A stretch of 51,272 bases of DNA from the NCBI GenBank assembly GCA_019310385.1, contig JAFDEK010000019.1:1-51272 (forward strand), written 5' to 3'. The notes beneath the pieces were generated by a model. The model was not told the origin of the DNA, did not search any database, and saw only the letters and a list, made by a program, of their open reading frames with translations. Made by a program: the position numbers and the translations under genes. The stretch comes from Deltaproteobacteria bacterium. Lineage in GTDB: Bacteria; Myxococcota_A; UBA9160; UBA4427. This document shows, piece by piece, positions 6,545 to 14,711 of this stretch (position 1 is its first letter; the number at the start of each line of letters is the position of its first letter).

Positions 6545-9178
6545 TCACGGTTGCACCAGAGCCTCAGTGTAAGCATCCAGGCGGATGATGCCGCGGGCCA
6601 CGCGCAAGATGGTCTCTTTATCGACGCGCCCGATCTCGTCGGCGTAGCGCTGGCAGGTGTCGGGTCCCAGGCCGTAGAGGCCGTCCAGAGCCATCTGGGC
6701 CGCGTGATAGCTGTTGCGCTGCTGTTCGATGGCATGGTTGCCCGTGAGATTGCGCTTCGCCTGGGCGAGCTCGTCGTCGGCGGGCGGCTCACGGATCAGC
6801 AGCTCGAGCTGCTCCAGGATGCCACTGCGCGCCTCTTCGACCTTTTCCGGCGCCGTCGCGATGTAGAGCGCGAAGAAGCCCGGCGCAAAGCCCTCGATGT
6901 TCATGGCCGTGACCGAATAGGCGAGGCTGCGCCGGTCGCGCAGCTCGAGGAAGAGGCGGCCGCTCTGGCCCGTGAGCAGCTGGGTGATTACGTCGAGGGC
7001 ATGGCGGTCGGGATCGGTCACGCTGAGACCGCGAAAGCCCATGACGAGGTGGGCCTGGGCGCGGTCCTTGCTGACACTGGCGGCGCGCCGCTCGCCGGGC
7101 GGCGCTTCCGCGGGCGGACTCGGGGGCGTGAAGGCGCCCGAGGGCAGGGAGGCAAGGCGCCGCGAGAGGGCCGAGGCCACCGCGTCGGGATCGACGTCGC
7201 CCGCGACGGCCATGACGAGGTTGTCCGCCTGGATGAGACGCTCGTGGTGGGCCCGCAGCTTCGATTCGTCGAATCCCTCGACGCTCTCCCGCAGGCCGAC
7301 CAGAGGCAGCCGGTAGGGGTGCCGCTCGAAGTGGGTCTCGGCGAAGAGCTCGAAGGCCTGCCGGGCGAGCTGATCCTCCCGGCGCTCGATGGCGGCCAGG
7401 GTGTCGCGTCGCTCGCGCTCGATCTCCTCGTGATCGAAGGCCGGCTCGAGCAGCGCCTCGGCGAAGAGGTCGAGGGTGGGATCGAGCTGCGCGCTCGCCG
7501 CTTCGAAGGAGATGCCCAGGCTGCTGCGGCCCGAGAAGCCGTCGATCTCCGCGGCCAGGCTCTCGACCGAGCGCGCGAAGTCGCTAGCCGTGCGGCTCTG
7601 GGTGCCCCGGGTCCACATGGCCGTGAGAAAACGGGTGAGGCCGGCGCTGTCTTCGTCCTCGGCCAGGAGTCCGCCGAGAAAGGCCGCCCGCCCGGCTACG
7701 ATGGGAAGCTCACGGCGCGGCAGCACGTGGAGCCGCGCGCCCGAGGGCAGGCGGTAGCTCTCGATGGCACTGGCGGGGCCGCTCGTGGAGGGGGGGGGGC
7801 TGGAGGGGACGGAGGAAGCAGACGCGCTTCCGGTCCCCGCGCGCGGCAAGTGCTCGGGGACGGCAAAGATGCGGCCCAGCTCTTCGATGCCGTTCGCGAC
7901 TTCTCGCTCGATAGCCCCGGAGTCCAGGGCCGCCCCTTCGCCTTCGGGCAGCAGGGCCCCGACGGTGAGCGCCGCGGGCTCCAGATACTTGCGCGCCGTC
8001 GCCAGCAGATCCGCCGGCGTGGCGCTGCGCAGGGCCTCGAAGTAGGCCTCTTCGCTGCGCCAGCCGCCGCCCAGGACCTCGAAGCTGCCGAGCTTGCCCG
8101 CCAGGGCCGAAACGCTCTCGCGCTCGAAGTGCTCGCTGGCGAGGAAGTTCGCCCGGGCTCGCTCGAGCTCCTCCCGGGAGACGGGCTCCTCGCGCAGCCG
8201 CTCCACCTCGCGCACGGTCGTGCGGAGCGCCGCCGGCGCCCGGGCCGCGTCGGTCTCGATGTTGACGGAGAAGACTCCCGGATCGAGGGGGGTATAAGAG
8301 GAGGAGTCGATGCGATCGACGAGCCCCTCGCTCTCCTTCACGCGCTGCACCAGGCGACTCGATTCACACTCGCCCAGCACGTAGGAGAGCAGGTCGAGAT
8401 GGGTGGCGTCGCGTTCGTGAAAGGCCGAGGCGGGCCAACACAGCTCTGTGCGTACGCGCTCGAAGTGGCGTTCCAGGGAGAAGGCTCGCAGCCCCTGCTG
8501 CCGCGGCTCAGCGCGCCGCTCGCGCCGGGCCTCGCCCGGGGCGGCCCCTGCGAAGCAGGCGCGGATCTCACCCGCCAGCTCGGCGGCATCGAACTGCCCG
8601 GCTCCCACCACGAGCATGTTGTCCGGCGTGTACCAGCGCCTCCAGAAGTCCATCACCATGCTGCGGTCGAAGCGGGACACGTTCTCGGCCGTGCCCAGGA
8701 TGGGTGCGCCGTAGGGATGTTCGCGGTAATGCTCGCGGAAGATCGCGTCGCTCAGCACGTGGCCGGGGGAATCCTCGGAGCGTCGGATCTCCTCGAGTAC
8801 CACCTCGACCTCGCGGCTCACCTCGGTCGGATCGAAGACCGAGTGGCGCAAGGCGTCGCACAAGACGTCGAGGCTCGTGGCGAGGGCCTCGACGGGGAAG
8901 GTCGCGTAGTAGACCGTGATGTCGAAGGAGGTATAGGCGTTGATGCGCCCGCCGGCGCCCTCGATCTCTCCCGCCAGGTCGCCCACGCCGCGCTTCTCGG
9001 TGCCCTTGAAGAGCATGTGCTCGTGGAAGTGGGCGAGCCCTTCCTCGCCCGGGCGCTCGTCGGCAGAGCCCACCTTCGCCCAGATCTGCAAGTTGGCGAC
9101 GGGGGCGAGTCGGGTCTCGCGCAACAGGATGGTGAGGCCGTTGGGTAGGACCTCCCAGTGGACGTTTGGGTCGTGCAT
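6545..9178 (-). CDS. Two-module M16 (pitrilysin/insulinase) family zinc peptidase
   Basis: 877 residues from the ATG at 9178; the longer frame adds 37 residues of translated leader. The N-terminal module has the inverted zinc motif HFHEH (H50, E53, H54) and a downstream glutamate region EVEVVLEEIRR near residue 128. A low-complexity Ser/Pro linker (about residues 455-475), coded partly by a C10 run (G10 on the plus strand, 7790-7799), joins it to a second module in which HxxEH is replaced by RFLTAMW, so that half is non-catalytic, as is usual in fused M16 proteins. No clear signal peptide is present. It diverges from hemW with about 97 bp between starts and lies 17 bp before the TetR gene. 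Confidence 0.93.
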   Translation of the reverse strand: MHDPNVHWEVLPNGLTILLRETRLAPVANLQIWAKVGSADERPGEEGLAHFHEHMLFKGTEKRGVGDLAGEIEGAGGRINAYTSFDITVYYATFPVEALATSLDVLCDALRHSVFDPTEVSREVEVVLEEIRRSEDSPGHVLSDAIFREHYREHPYGAPILGTAENVSRFDRSMVMDFWRRWYTPDNMLVVGAGQFDAAELAGEIRACFAGAAPGEARRERRAEPRQQGLRAFSLERHFERVRTELCWPASAFHERDATHLDLLSYVLGECESSRLVQRVKESEGLVDRIDSSSYTPLDPGVFSVNIETDAARAPAALRTTVREVERLREEPVSREELERARANFLASEHFERESVSALAGKLGSFEVLGGGWRSEEAYFEALRSATPADLLATARKYLEPAALTVGALLPEGEGAALDSGAIEREVANGIEELGRIFAVPEHLPRAGTGSASASSVPSSPPPSTSGPASAIESYRLPSGARLHVLPRRELPIVAGRAAFLGGLLAEDEDSAGLTRFLTAMWTRGTQSRTASDFARSVESLAAEIDGFSGRSSLGISFEAASAQLDPTLDLFAEALLEPAFDHEEIERERRDTLAAIERREDQLARQAFELFAETHFERHPYRLPLVGLRESVEGFDESKLRAHHERLIQADNLVMAVAGDVDPDAVASALSRRLASLPSGAFTPPSPPAEAPPGERRAASVSKDRAQAHLVMGFRGLSVTDPDRHALDVITQLLTGQSGRLFLELRDRRSLAYSVTAMNIEGFAPGFFALYIATAPEKVEEARSGILEQLELLIREPPADDELAQAKRNLTGNHAIEQQRNSYHAAQMALDGLYGLGPDTCQRYADEIGRVDKETILRVARGIIRLDAYTEALVQP
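7790..7799. repeat. G10 homopolymer inside the M16 peptidase linker
   Basis: Ten G on the plus strand read as AGC CCC CCC CCC TCC in the coding strand (Ser-Pro-Pro-Pro-Ser). A one-base length change would frameshift the second module. It sits exactly in the inter-module linker. Confidence 0.8.
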
Positions 9179-9275
9179 CGGCGTGAACGTAACCGAGGGG
9201 CCGTGCCGGCGCTCCTCGCGGCGCCGGGGCTGTCGCTCTGCAGGCGCTATGGTGGATCGTGGGAAGGAGGTCGCC

Positions 9276-10505
9276 ATGGAGCAGGGCAATCTCCGGCCGC
9301 AGGGGCCGGCTCGCTCGGACCCGCGAGACGGGGACGACGGCAGCCTGGGCGTCTACGTGCATGTTCCCTTCTGCGAGCGTGTGTGCCCCTACTGCGACTT
9401 CGCCGTCGTGGCGGAGCGCAAGCTCGCACCCGGCGCGCCGGATCGTTACGTCGCGGCTCTGCTCACGGAGCTCGAGATGGGCGCGGCGCGCTTCGCCGGC
9501 CGCAGGTTGGAGACCCTCTACTTTGGTGGCGGCACTCCTTCGCTCCTGGCGCCCGAGTCCCTGGGGCGCTTGATCGAAGCGGCGCGCTCGCGCTTCGGTC
9601 GCGAGCCCGCGCCCCTGGAGATCACCCTCGAAGTCAATCCCAGCAGCCTCGAACGGAGTCGACTGAGGAGCTTTCGCGAGGCCGGCATCGATCGCCTCTC
9701 CATCGGCGTCCAGTCCTTCGACGACACCGTGTTGCGTCGACTCGGGCGGGCCCACCGCGCCGGGGAGGCGCGTCGCACCCTCGAGGCCGCCCGCTCGGCG
9801 GGCTTCCAGAACCTCTCCCTCGATCTCATCTTCGCCGCCCCGGATCAGCGCCTGGTCGATCTGGAGCGTGACCTCGACGAGGCGCTGAGCTTCGCACCCG
9901 AGCACCTCTCGGTCTACGAGCTCACCGTCGAGGCCGCCACGCCCTTCGCCCTTGCCGAGCGGCGCGGCCAGCTCCGACGGGCCGGTGAAGCAGAGGTGGT
10001 GGAGATGGTCCGTTGCATCGAGGAGCGCAGCGCGGCGGCGGGGCTCGCGCGTTACGAGCTCTCGAGCTACGCGCGTCCCGGTCGCGAGGCCCGGCACAAC
10101 AGTCGCTACTGGGCGCGGCGGCCGGTGCTCGGTATCGGGATGGGGGCCTGGTCCTGTGAGCCGCCCAGCGAGGCCGCTCCCTACGGCGCACGGCGAGTCA
10201 ACCCGCGCGACCTCGCCGCCTATCTCGAGCGGGTCGAGGCGGGGCAGCCGCCCGAAGCGCGGGTCGAGATCCTCGAGCCCCGGGAGGCGCGGGCCGAGGC
10301 CCTCTTCCTCGCTCTGCGTCGGCGTGAGGGCCTGGCAGCCGCGGCCTTCGCGCTGGATTTCGGCGCCGCTCCCCGGGCCTTCTTCGCCGAGTCCCTCGAT
10401 CGCCTCACCCGGGGCGGCCTGCTGGAGGAGAGCCCGGAGGGGAATCTGCGCCTGACCGAGCGTGGGCGGCTGCTTGCGGACTCGGTCTTCGAGCGCTTCG
10501 TTTGA
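9276..10505 (+). CDS. hemW: Radical SAM protein HemW (heme chaperone, coproporphyrinogen oxidase-like)
   Basis: 409 residues from ATG 9276, which has AAGGAGG at ideal spacing; longer in-frame starts overlap the opposite-strand peptidase. The radical SAM cluster is C33-x3-C37-x2-C40 followed by Asp-Phe (CERVCPYCDF), which is the HemW pattern and not the fourth-Cys HemN pattern. TLYFGGGTPSLL and ITLEVNPSS follow as in the family, and the HNSRYW motif associated with heme binding in HemW is present near residue 274. The role is insertion or trafficking of heme into respiratory enzymes, not porphyrinogen oxidation. It is the first plus-strand gene ahead of the heat-shock block. Confidence 0.95.
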   Translation: MEQGNLRPQGPARSDPRDGDDGSLGVYVHVPFCERVCPYCDFAVVAERKLAPGAPDRYVAALLTELEMGAARFAGRRLETLYFGGGTPSLLAPESLGRLIEAARSRFGREPAPLEITLEVNPSSLERSRLRSFREAGIDRLSIGVQSFDDTVLRRLGRAHRAGEARRTLEAARSAGFQNLSLDLIFAAPDQRLVDLERDLDEALSFAPEHLSVYELTVEAATPFALAERRGQLRRAGEAEVVEMVRCIEERSAAAGLARYELSSYARPGREARHNSRYWARRPVLGIGMGAWSCEPPSEAAPYGARRVNPRDLAAYLERVEAGQPPEARVEILEPREARAEALFLALRRREGLAAAAFALDFGAAPRAFFAESLDRLTRGGLLEESPEGNLRLTERGRLLADSVFERFV

Positions 10506-10506
10506 T

Positions 10507-10536
10507 CCCGGGGCCCCGGGGGCTCCTGCGGGAGCC
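10507..10536 (+). terminator. GC-rich hairpins after hemW, possible terminator
   Basis: A 14-bp perfect palindrome (10507-10520) is followed by GGCTCC-TGCG-GGAGCC (10521-10536). There is no T tract, so if it stops transcription it would be Rho-assisted or inefficient. Confidence 0.3.
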
Positions 10537-10589
10537 GCGTCTCGCCGATGGGTGAGCGGGGGGAGCTGTTGCCGCTCGCGAAGGGCGCG

Positions 10590-10618
10590 TTGACGGTCGC
10601 CCTCCCGGGTGGTAGGTA
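10590..10618 (+). promoter_or_regulatory. Possible sigma-70 promoter for hrcA
   Basis: TTGACG at 10590-10595, 17 bases, then TAGGTA at 10613-10618; the start of transcription would be about 40 bp before the hrcA TTG. The -35 is good and the -10 weak. No CIRCE inverted repeat is visible around it. Confidence 0.35.
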
Positions 10619-10665
10619 GTCGCCAGGGCGAGGGGATTAGTGACCGAATTCATTGAGGTTTTCCA

Positions 10666-11958
10666 TTGAGTCGACGATCTGCGCAGCGCGCGGACGCGAT
10701 GCCCTCACTGAGCGAGCGCCAGAAGCGGGTGCTGGGCGCCCTGGTGGCGTCCTTTGTGGGTGACGCGGCGCCGGTGGGCTCGAAGACCCTCTCCCACCTG
10801 CCCGACTTCAACCTCTCGGCGGCGAGCATCCGCAACACGATGTCGGAGCTCAGCGAGATGGGCCTCATCGAGCAGCCCCACGCCTCGGCGGGACGGGTTC
10901 CCACGGATCTGGGTCTGCGCATCTTCGTCGATCGTCTGGTTCCCAGGGAGGCGGTCGCCAGCGCGGAGCGTCGTGCCCTGCGTCACGGCCTGGATGAAGA
11001 GAGCGACGCGGACGGGGTCATCCACATCACCTCGCATCTCCTCTCCCAGCTGACCCGGCAGCTGGGCTTCGTGGTTTCTCCGAGCCTCTCACGGGTGCAG
11101 CTGCGACACCTGAGCCTCGTACGCCTCTCGCGCGAGCGGGTTCTGGTGATGCTGATCTCCCAGGCGGGTCAGATCCATCGCCGTACCATCGAAGACGCCG
11201 CGAGCGGCGACCAGGCAGAGCTCGATCGCATCACCGCCATCCTCAACGAGCGCGTTGCGGGCCACACCCTCGACGAGCTCGTGGCCCTGCTGCGCCATGA
11301 GGCCGAGCGGCTGCGCACCCGGGCCGAAGACACCATTGCACGCGCAATCCACCTGGGCGAGCGCGCCCTGGCGCTTACGGCCGAAAGCGACGCCGCGGCC
11401 GACCTCGTCATCGCCACCCACATGGCGCTGCTCGACCAGCCCGAGTTCGCTGACTCGGAGCGCCTGCGCGAGCTCTTCGCCGCCATCGAGACCAAGGAGC
11501 GGCTGGTGGAGCTCTTCGAGAGGGTGCTCGCGGGCGAGCCTCGCGACGCGGGAGGCGTTCGGGTCGCCCTCGGCGAGGAGCTCGCCGAGCCGGGCCTGCG
11601 CCACTGCGCCCTGGTCGCGGCTCCCTACGGAGGAGACCCGGGAGCCCTGCTCGACACTGCTGCCAGCGAGCGAAGCGGTGCGCGGGCGCCGCTGGGAGTG
11701 CTCGGCGTCATCGGCCCTACTCGCATGAACTACGCGCACATCATTCCGCTGGTGGGCTATTGCTCCCGGCTGGTCACCGAGAAGATCAACGAAACTACTA
11801 CCACTACCACCACAACAACAACATCAACCACGGAAGAGTCGACGGGAGTGAAGAGAGCAAGCGAAAGATCGAGATCGAGAGCCCGGAAATCGAGAAACCG
11901 GAAGAGGAGGCCGAGGGCCTCGAGGCCTTCGCGGAGGAGGCCGAAGGCGGCTCGCTGA
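10666..11958 (+). CDS. hrcA: Heat-inducible transcription repressor HrcA, with an unusual C-terminal extension
   Basis: The start is TTG at 10666, with GAGG seven bases upstream. Residues 15-90 are the winged-helix DNA-binding domain (LSERQKRVLGALVASF, PVGSKTLS, AASIRNTMSELSEMGLIEQPHASAGRVPT); the GAF-like and C-terminal domains follow and end with TRMNYAHIIPLVGY. Family members normally stop about here (340-375 residues). This frame instead continues through ten Thr codons and a 35-residue Arg-rich tail to a stop at 11958, overlapping grpE by up to 199 bp. The basic tail is the out-of-frame shadow of the acidic GrpE N-terminus, so it is probably not native. HrcA represses chaperone genes by binding CIRCE with help from GroEL. 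Confidence 0.92.
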   Translation: MSRRSAQRADAMPSLSERQKRVLGALVASFVGDAAPVGSKTLSHLPDFNLSAASIRNTMSELSEMGLIEQPHASAGRVPTDLGLRIFVDRLVPREAVASAERRALRHGLDEESDADGVIHITSHLLSQLTRQLGFVVSPSLSRVQLRHLSLVRLSRERVLVMLISQAGQIHRRTIEDAASGDQAELDRITAILNERVAGHTLDELVALLRHEAERLRTRAEDTIARAIHLGERALALTAESDAAADLVIATHMALLDQPEFADSERLRELFAAIETKERLVELFERVLAGEPRDAGGVRVALGEELAEPGLRHCALVAAPYGGDPGALLDTAASERSGARAPLGVLGVIGPTRMNYAHIIPLVGYCSRLVTEKINETTTTTTTTTTSTTEESTGVKRASERSRSRARKSRNRKRRPRASRPSRRRPKAAR

Positions 11959-12569
11959 CTCCGAGCGCGGAGCTCGAGGAGGCGCTGCGTGAGGCGAGCG
12001 AGGCCGTCGAAGGGCGGCACGCTGGCGACCTTCGCGCGGCCGACGCCAAGCCCACTGCGGACAAGATGACCATCGAGCTTCTCTCGGGCGAGCTCCAGGC
12101 CCTCAAGGCCGAGTACGAGTCCGCTCAGGCCGATCTCGAGCAGGCCAACGAGCGTTACCTGCGCATGCAGGCCGAGTTCGAGAATTTTCGGCGCAGGGGG
12201 CTCAAGGAGCGCCAGGAGGCCCACTCCTACGGTCATCAGAATCTCGTCAAGGATCTCCTTTCGACGGTCGATAACCTTGACCGCGCAGTCGAGCACGCGG
12301 AGCAGAACTCCGGCGGGGACTTGCAGGCGCTATTGCAGGGTGTCGAGCTGGTTTCGAAGGAGCTGCTTGGAGCGCTGGGGAAGCACGGAGTGAGCAGAAT
12401 CGAGGCGCAGGATCAGCCCTTCGACCCTGCGGTCCACGAGGCGATGGCGCAGATCGAGAACGCGGACGTTGCGCCGAACACCGTGCTGCAGGTGCTCCAG
12501 ACCGGCTACATGCTGCGAGACCGCATGCTGCGCCCGGCGAGGGTCATCGTATCGAAGGCGCCCGAGTGA
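11760..12569 (+). CDS. grpE: Nucleotide exchange factor GrpE (start uncertain)
   Basis: The core is unmistakable: LRMQAEFENFRRR, LLSTVDNLDRAVEHAE, FDPAVHEAM and TGYMLRDRMLRPARVIVSK. An acidic N-terminal tail (IEKPEEEAEGLEAF) and a coiled-coil region precede it, as usual. The longest frame starts at a TTG (11760) inside hrcA and would first translate an odd Tyr/His/Asn run from the ACN repeat. The first ATG in frame (12065) would remove the acidic tail and part of the coiled coil. No in-frame ATG or GTG lies between. GrpE releases ADP from DnaK and acts as a thermosensor. The gene is 115 bp before dnaK. Confidence 0.9.
   Translation: MLPAGHREDQRNYYHYHHNNNINHGRVDGSEESKRKIEIESPEIEKPEEEAEGLEAFAEEAEGGSLTPSAELEEALREASEAVEGRHAGDLRAADAKPTADKMTIELLSGELQALKAEYESAQADLEQANERYLRMQAEFENFRRRGLKERQEAHSYGHQNLVKDLLSTVDNLDRAVEHAEQNSGGDLQALLQGVELVSKELLGALGKHGVSRIEAQDQPFDPAVHEAMAQIENADVAPNTVLQVLQTGYMLRDRMLRPARVIVSKAPE
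11794..11832 (+). repeat. ACN trinucleotide tract at the hrcA-grpE junction
   Basis: Thirteen codons in the HrcA frame, all ACN except one TCA (ACT/ACC/ACA/ACG), giving a poly-Thr stretch there and Tyr-His-Asn in the grpE frame. It is low in G and unlike the flanking sequence. The third frame after it hits a TGA at 11849-11851. Confidence 0.8.
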
Positions 12570-12578
12570 AGTGGGCGC

Positions 12579-12611
12579 CGTGGCTGGAAGAGCGTCGTGG
12601 CTGGAAGAGCG
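12579..12611. repeat. 17-bp tandem duplication between grpE and dnaK
   Basis: CGTGGCTGGAAGAGCG occurs at 12579 and again at 12596 with one intervening T. It lies in the 115-bp spacer, just after the grpE stop. A TTGACG (12644-12649) follows, but I see no matching -10. Confidence 0.85.
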
Positions 12612-12684
12612 CCTCGGCAGGTGATAGCAGGGCCCCGGCAGTGTTGACGCCGCAACGCCGGTCCGGGGTGGGGGGAAGCGCCGA

Positions 12685-14511
12685 ATGGGCAAGGTGATCG
12701 GGATCGACCTGGGGACGACCAACTCCTGCGTGGCCTTCATGGCCGGCGGGAGCGCCGAGGTCATTGCCAACGCCGAAGGGTCCCGCACGACACCCTCCAT
12801 GGTGGCTTTCACCGAATCGGGCGAGAAGCTCGTCGGGCAGATCGCAAAGCGCCAGGCCGTCACCAACCCACAGCGCAGTGTCTTCGCATGCAAGCGCCTC
12901 ATCGGCCGCAAGCAGGAAAGCGAAGAAGTCGACAGCTTCGCCAAGGTCGCACCCTTCTCCATCGTCGCCGCCGAGAACGGTGACGCGTGGGTGGAGATCG
13001 ACGACGACGCCTGCTCGCCCCAGGAGATCGCCGCGGTCATCCTGACGAAGATGCGGGATACGGCTTCCGAGTATCTCGGCGAGCCGGTCGAGGAAGCGGT
13101 CATCACCGTCCCGGCCTACTTCAACGATGCCCAGCGCCAGGCCACCAAGGAGGCCGGCACCATCGCGGGCCTCAACGTCCTGCGCATCATCAACGAGCCC
13201 ACCGCCGCGGCCCTCGCCTACGGATTCCAAGACGACCAGGAGAAGAAGATCGTCGTCTTCGACCTCGGCGGCGGCACCTTCGATGTCTCGGTGTTGCGGA
13301 TCGGAGACGGCGTCTTCGAGGTGCTCAGCACCAACGGCGACACCTTCCTGGGCGGTGAGGACTTCGACAATTGCATTGTCGAGTTCCTCGCCGAGTCCTT
13401 CGAGAAGGAGCAGGGGATCGACCTGCGCAAGGACAGCATGGCTCTGCAGCGCCTCAAGGAGGCGGCCGAGCGCGCGAAGCACGAGCTCTCCTCGGCGGAG
13501 GAGACCGACATCAATCTGCCCTTCATCAGCGCGGACGAGGAGGGCCCCAAACACCTGGTGCTCTCCCTCGACCGCGAGACCCTGCAGGACCTGGTGGCGG
13601 AGTTCATCGACAAGCTCGAAGAGCCCTGCGAGACGGCCCTCCTCGACGCCGACCTGCAGAAGTCCGACATCGACGACGTGATCCTGGTGGGCGGCATGAC
13701 GCGCATGCCGCGGGTTCAGGAGAAGGTCGAGGAGATTTTCGGCAGGGAGCCCCACAGAGGGGTCAACCCCGACGAGGTAGTGGCAGCGGGAGCCGCGATC
13801 CAGGGCGGCGTGTTGAACGGTGAGGTCGAGGATGTCCTTCTCCTCGACGTGACGCCGCTCTCCCTGGGCGTCGAGACCCAGGGCGGCGTCTGCACCACGA
13901 TCATCGAGAAGAACACCACCATCCCGGTCACGAAGAGCCAGGTCTTCTCCACCACCGAGGACAACCAGGACGTGGTGCGGATCCACGTGCTCCAGGGCGA
14001 GCGCGAGATGGCGGTGGACAACATCACCATGGGACGCTTCGAGCTGGTGGGCATTCCGCCCGCGCCCAGGGGCGTGCCCCAGATCGACGTGACCTTCGCC
14101 ATCGACGCGGACGGGGTGACCCACGTGTCGGCCAAGGACCTCGGCACCGGTCGTGGCCAGAGCATCCAGGTGACCGCCTCGAGCGGTCTGAGCGAGGAAG
14201 AGGTGCAGAAGCTGGTCCGCGAGGCCGAGGGCCATGCGGCCGCGGATCAAGAGCGGCGGCTGCTCATCGAGGTCCGCAACAAGGCTACCGGCCTCATCTA
14301 CTCGACCGAGCGCACCCTCGAGGAGTTTGCCGAGCACATCGAGGACGCCGATCGCGAGAAGATCCAGCAGTCCCTCGAGGAAACTCGCGCGGCGATCGAG
14401 ACTGAGGACGTCGAGACGATCGAGGCCGCCCTTGCCGCGCTCTCGTCCGTCGGCTTCGAGATGACCGAGAAGCTCTACGCCAGCCTGGGAGAGGACGAGG
14501 AGGAGTCCTGA
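12685..14511 (+). CDS. dnaK: Chaperone protein DnaK (Hsp70)
   Basis: 608 residues. The ATPase domain opens with [17 protein letters not shown] and contains [17 protein letters not shown], the [13 protein letters not shown] phosphate loop and [13 protein letters not shown]. The interdomain linker region [16 protein letters not shown] follows, then the beta substrate-binding domain and a helical lid. The lid is short and the protein ends EDEEES, without the EEVD-like motif found at the end of many bacterial DnaK proteins and with a total about 30 residues below the E. coli length. It works with GrpE and DnaJ encoded on either side. A run of G precedes the ATG, giving a plausible ribosome-binding site. 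Confidence 0.97.
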   Translation: MGKVIGIDLGTTNSCVAFMAGGSAEVIANAEGSRTTPSMVAFTESGEKLVGQIAKRQAVTNPQRSVFACKRLIGRKQESEEVDSFAKVAPFSIVAAENGDAWVEIDDDACSPQEIAAVILTKMRDTASEYLGEPVEEAVITVPAYFNDAQRQATKEAGTIAGLNVLRIINEPTAAALAYGFQDDQEKKIVVFDLGGGTFDVSVLRIGDGVFEVLSTNGDTFLGGEDFDNCIVEFLAESFEKEQGIDLRKDSMALQRLKEAAERAKHELSSAEETDINLPFISADEEGPKHLVLSLDRETLQDLVAEFIDKLEEPCETALLDADLQKSDIDDVILVGGMTRMPRVQEKVEEIFGREPHRGVNPDEVVAAGAAIQGGVLNGEVEDVLLLDVTPLSLGVETQGGVCTTIIEKNTTIPVTKSQVFSTTEDNQDVVRIHVLQGEREMAVDNITMGRFELVGIPPAPRGVPQIDVTFAIDADGVTHVSAKDLGTGRGQSIQVTASSGLSEEEVQKLVREAEGHAAADQERRLLIEVRNKATGLIYSTERTLEEFAEHIEDADREKIQQSLEETRAAIETEDVETIEAALAALSSVGFEMTEKLYASLGEDEEES

Positions 14512-14522
14512 GAGGCGACTTC

Positions 14523-14560
14523 GGCCGTGGAGCCAGGGAGGGCCGTGGAACCAGGGAGGG
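14523..14560. repeat. 18-bp tandem duplication after dnaK
   Basis: Two copies of GGCCGTGGAGCCAGGGAG (second copy with A for G at one position) begin at 14523 and 14541, 11 bp after the dnaK stop. Confidence 0.85.
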
Positions 14561-14586
14561 CGCCGGGGGGTCTGCCCCTTGCACTT

Positions 14587-14599
14587 GCACGATCCGTGC
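14587..14599. promoter_or_regulatory. Short inverted repeat upstream of dnaJ
   Basis: GCACG-ATC-CGTGC is a perfect inverted repeat in the 200-bp dnaK-dnaJ gap, next to a CTTGCACTTGCAC direct repeat. It could be a protein-binding site or part of a promoter; it is not a CIRCE element. Nothing else stands out in the gap. Confidence 0.3.
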
Positions 14600-14711
14600 T
14601 TAGCCTTCGCCGAACTGCGGTAAGTTCCCAACGCTGCACCGCTTTTTCGATGAATCCGCCACCCGGAGCCGCACTCGCGGCGATCCGCTCCGAGCTTTCC
14701 AGGACGAATCC

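Noticed and set aside
6515..9148. An 877-codon plus-strand frame opposite the M16 peptidase
   Set aside because: Shadow of the peptidase frame; composition dominated by Gly/Ala/Arg/Glu.
12640..12684. A sigma-70 promoter for dnaK starting from TTGACG at 12644
   Set aside because: No -10 hexamer at 16-18 bp; only G-rich sequence.
12544..14631. A 695-codon minus-strand frame opposite dnaK
   Set aside because: Antisense to an unambiguous dnaK.
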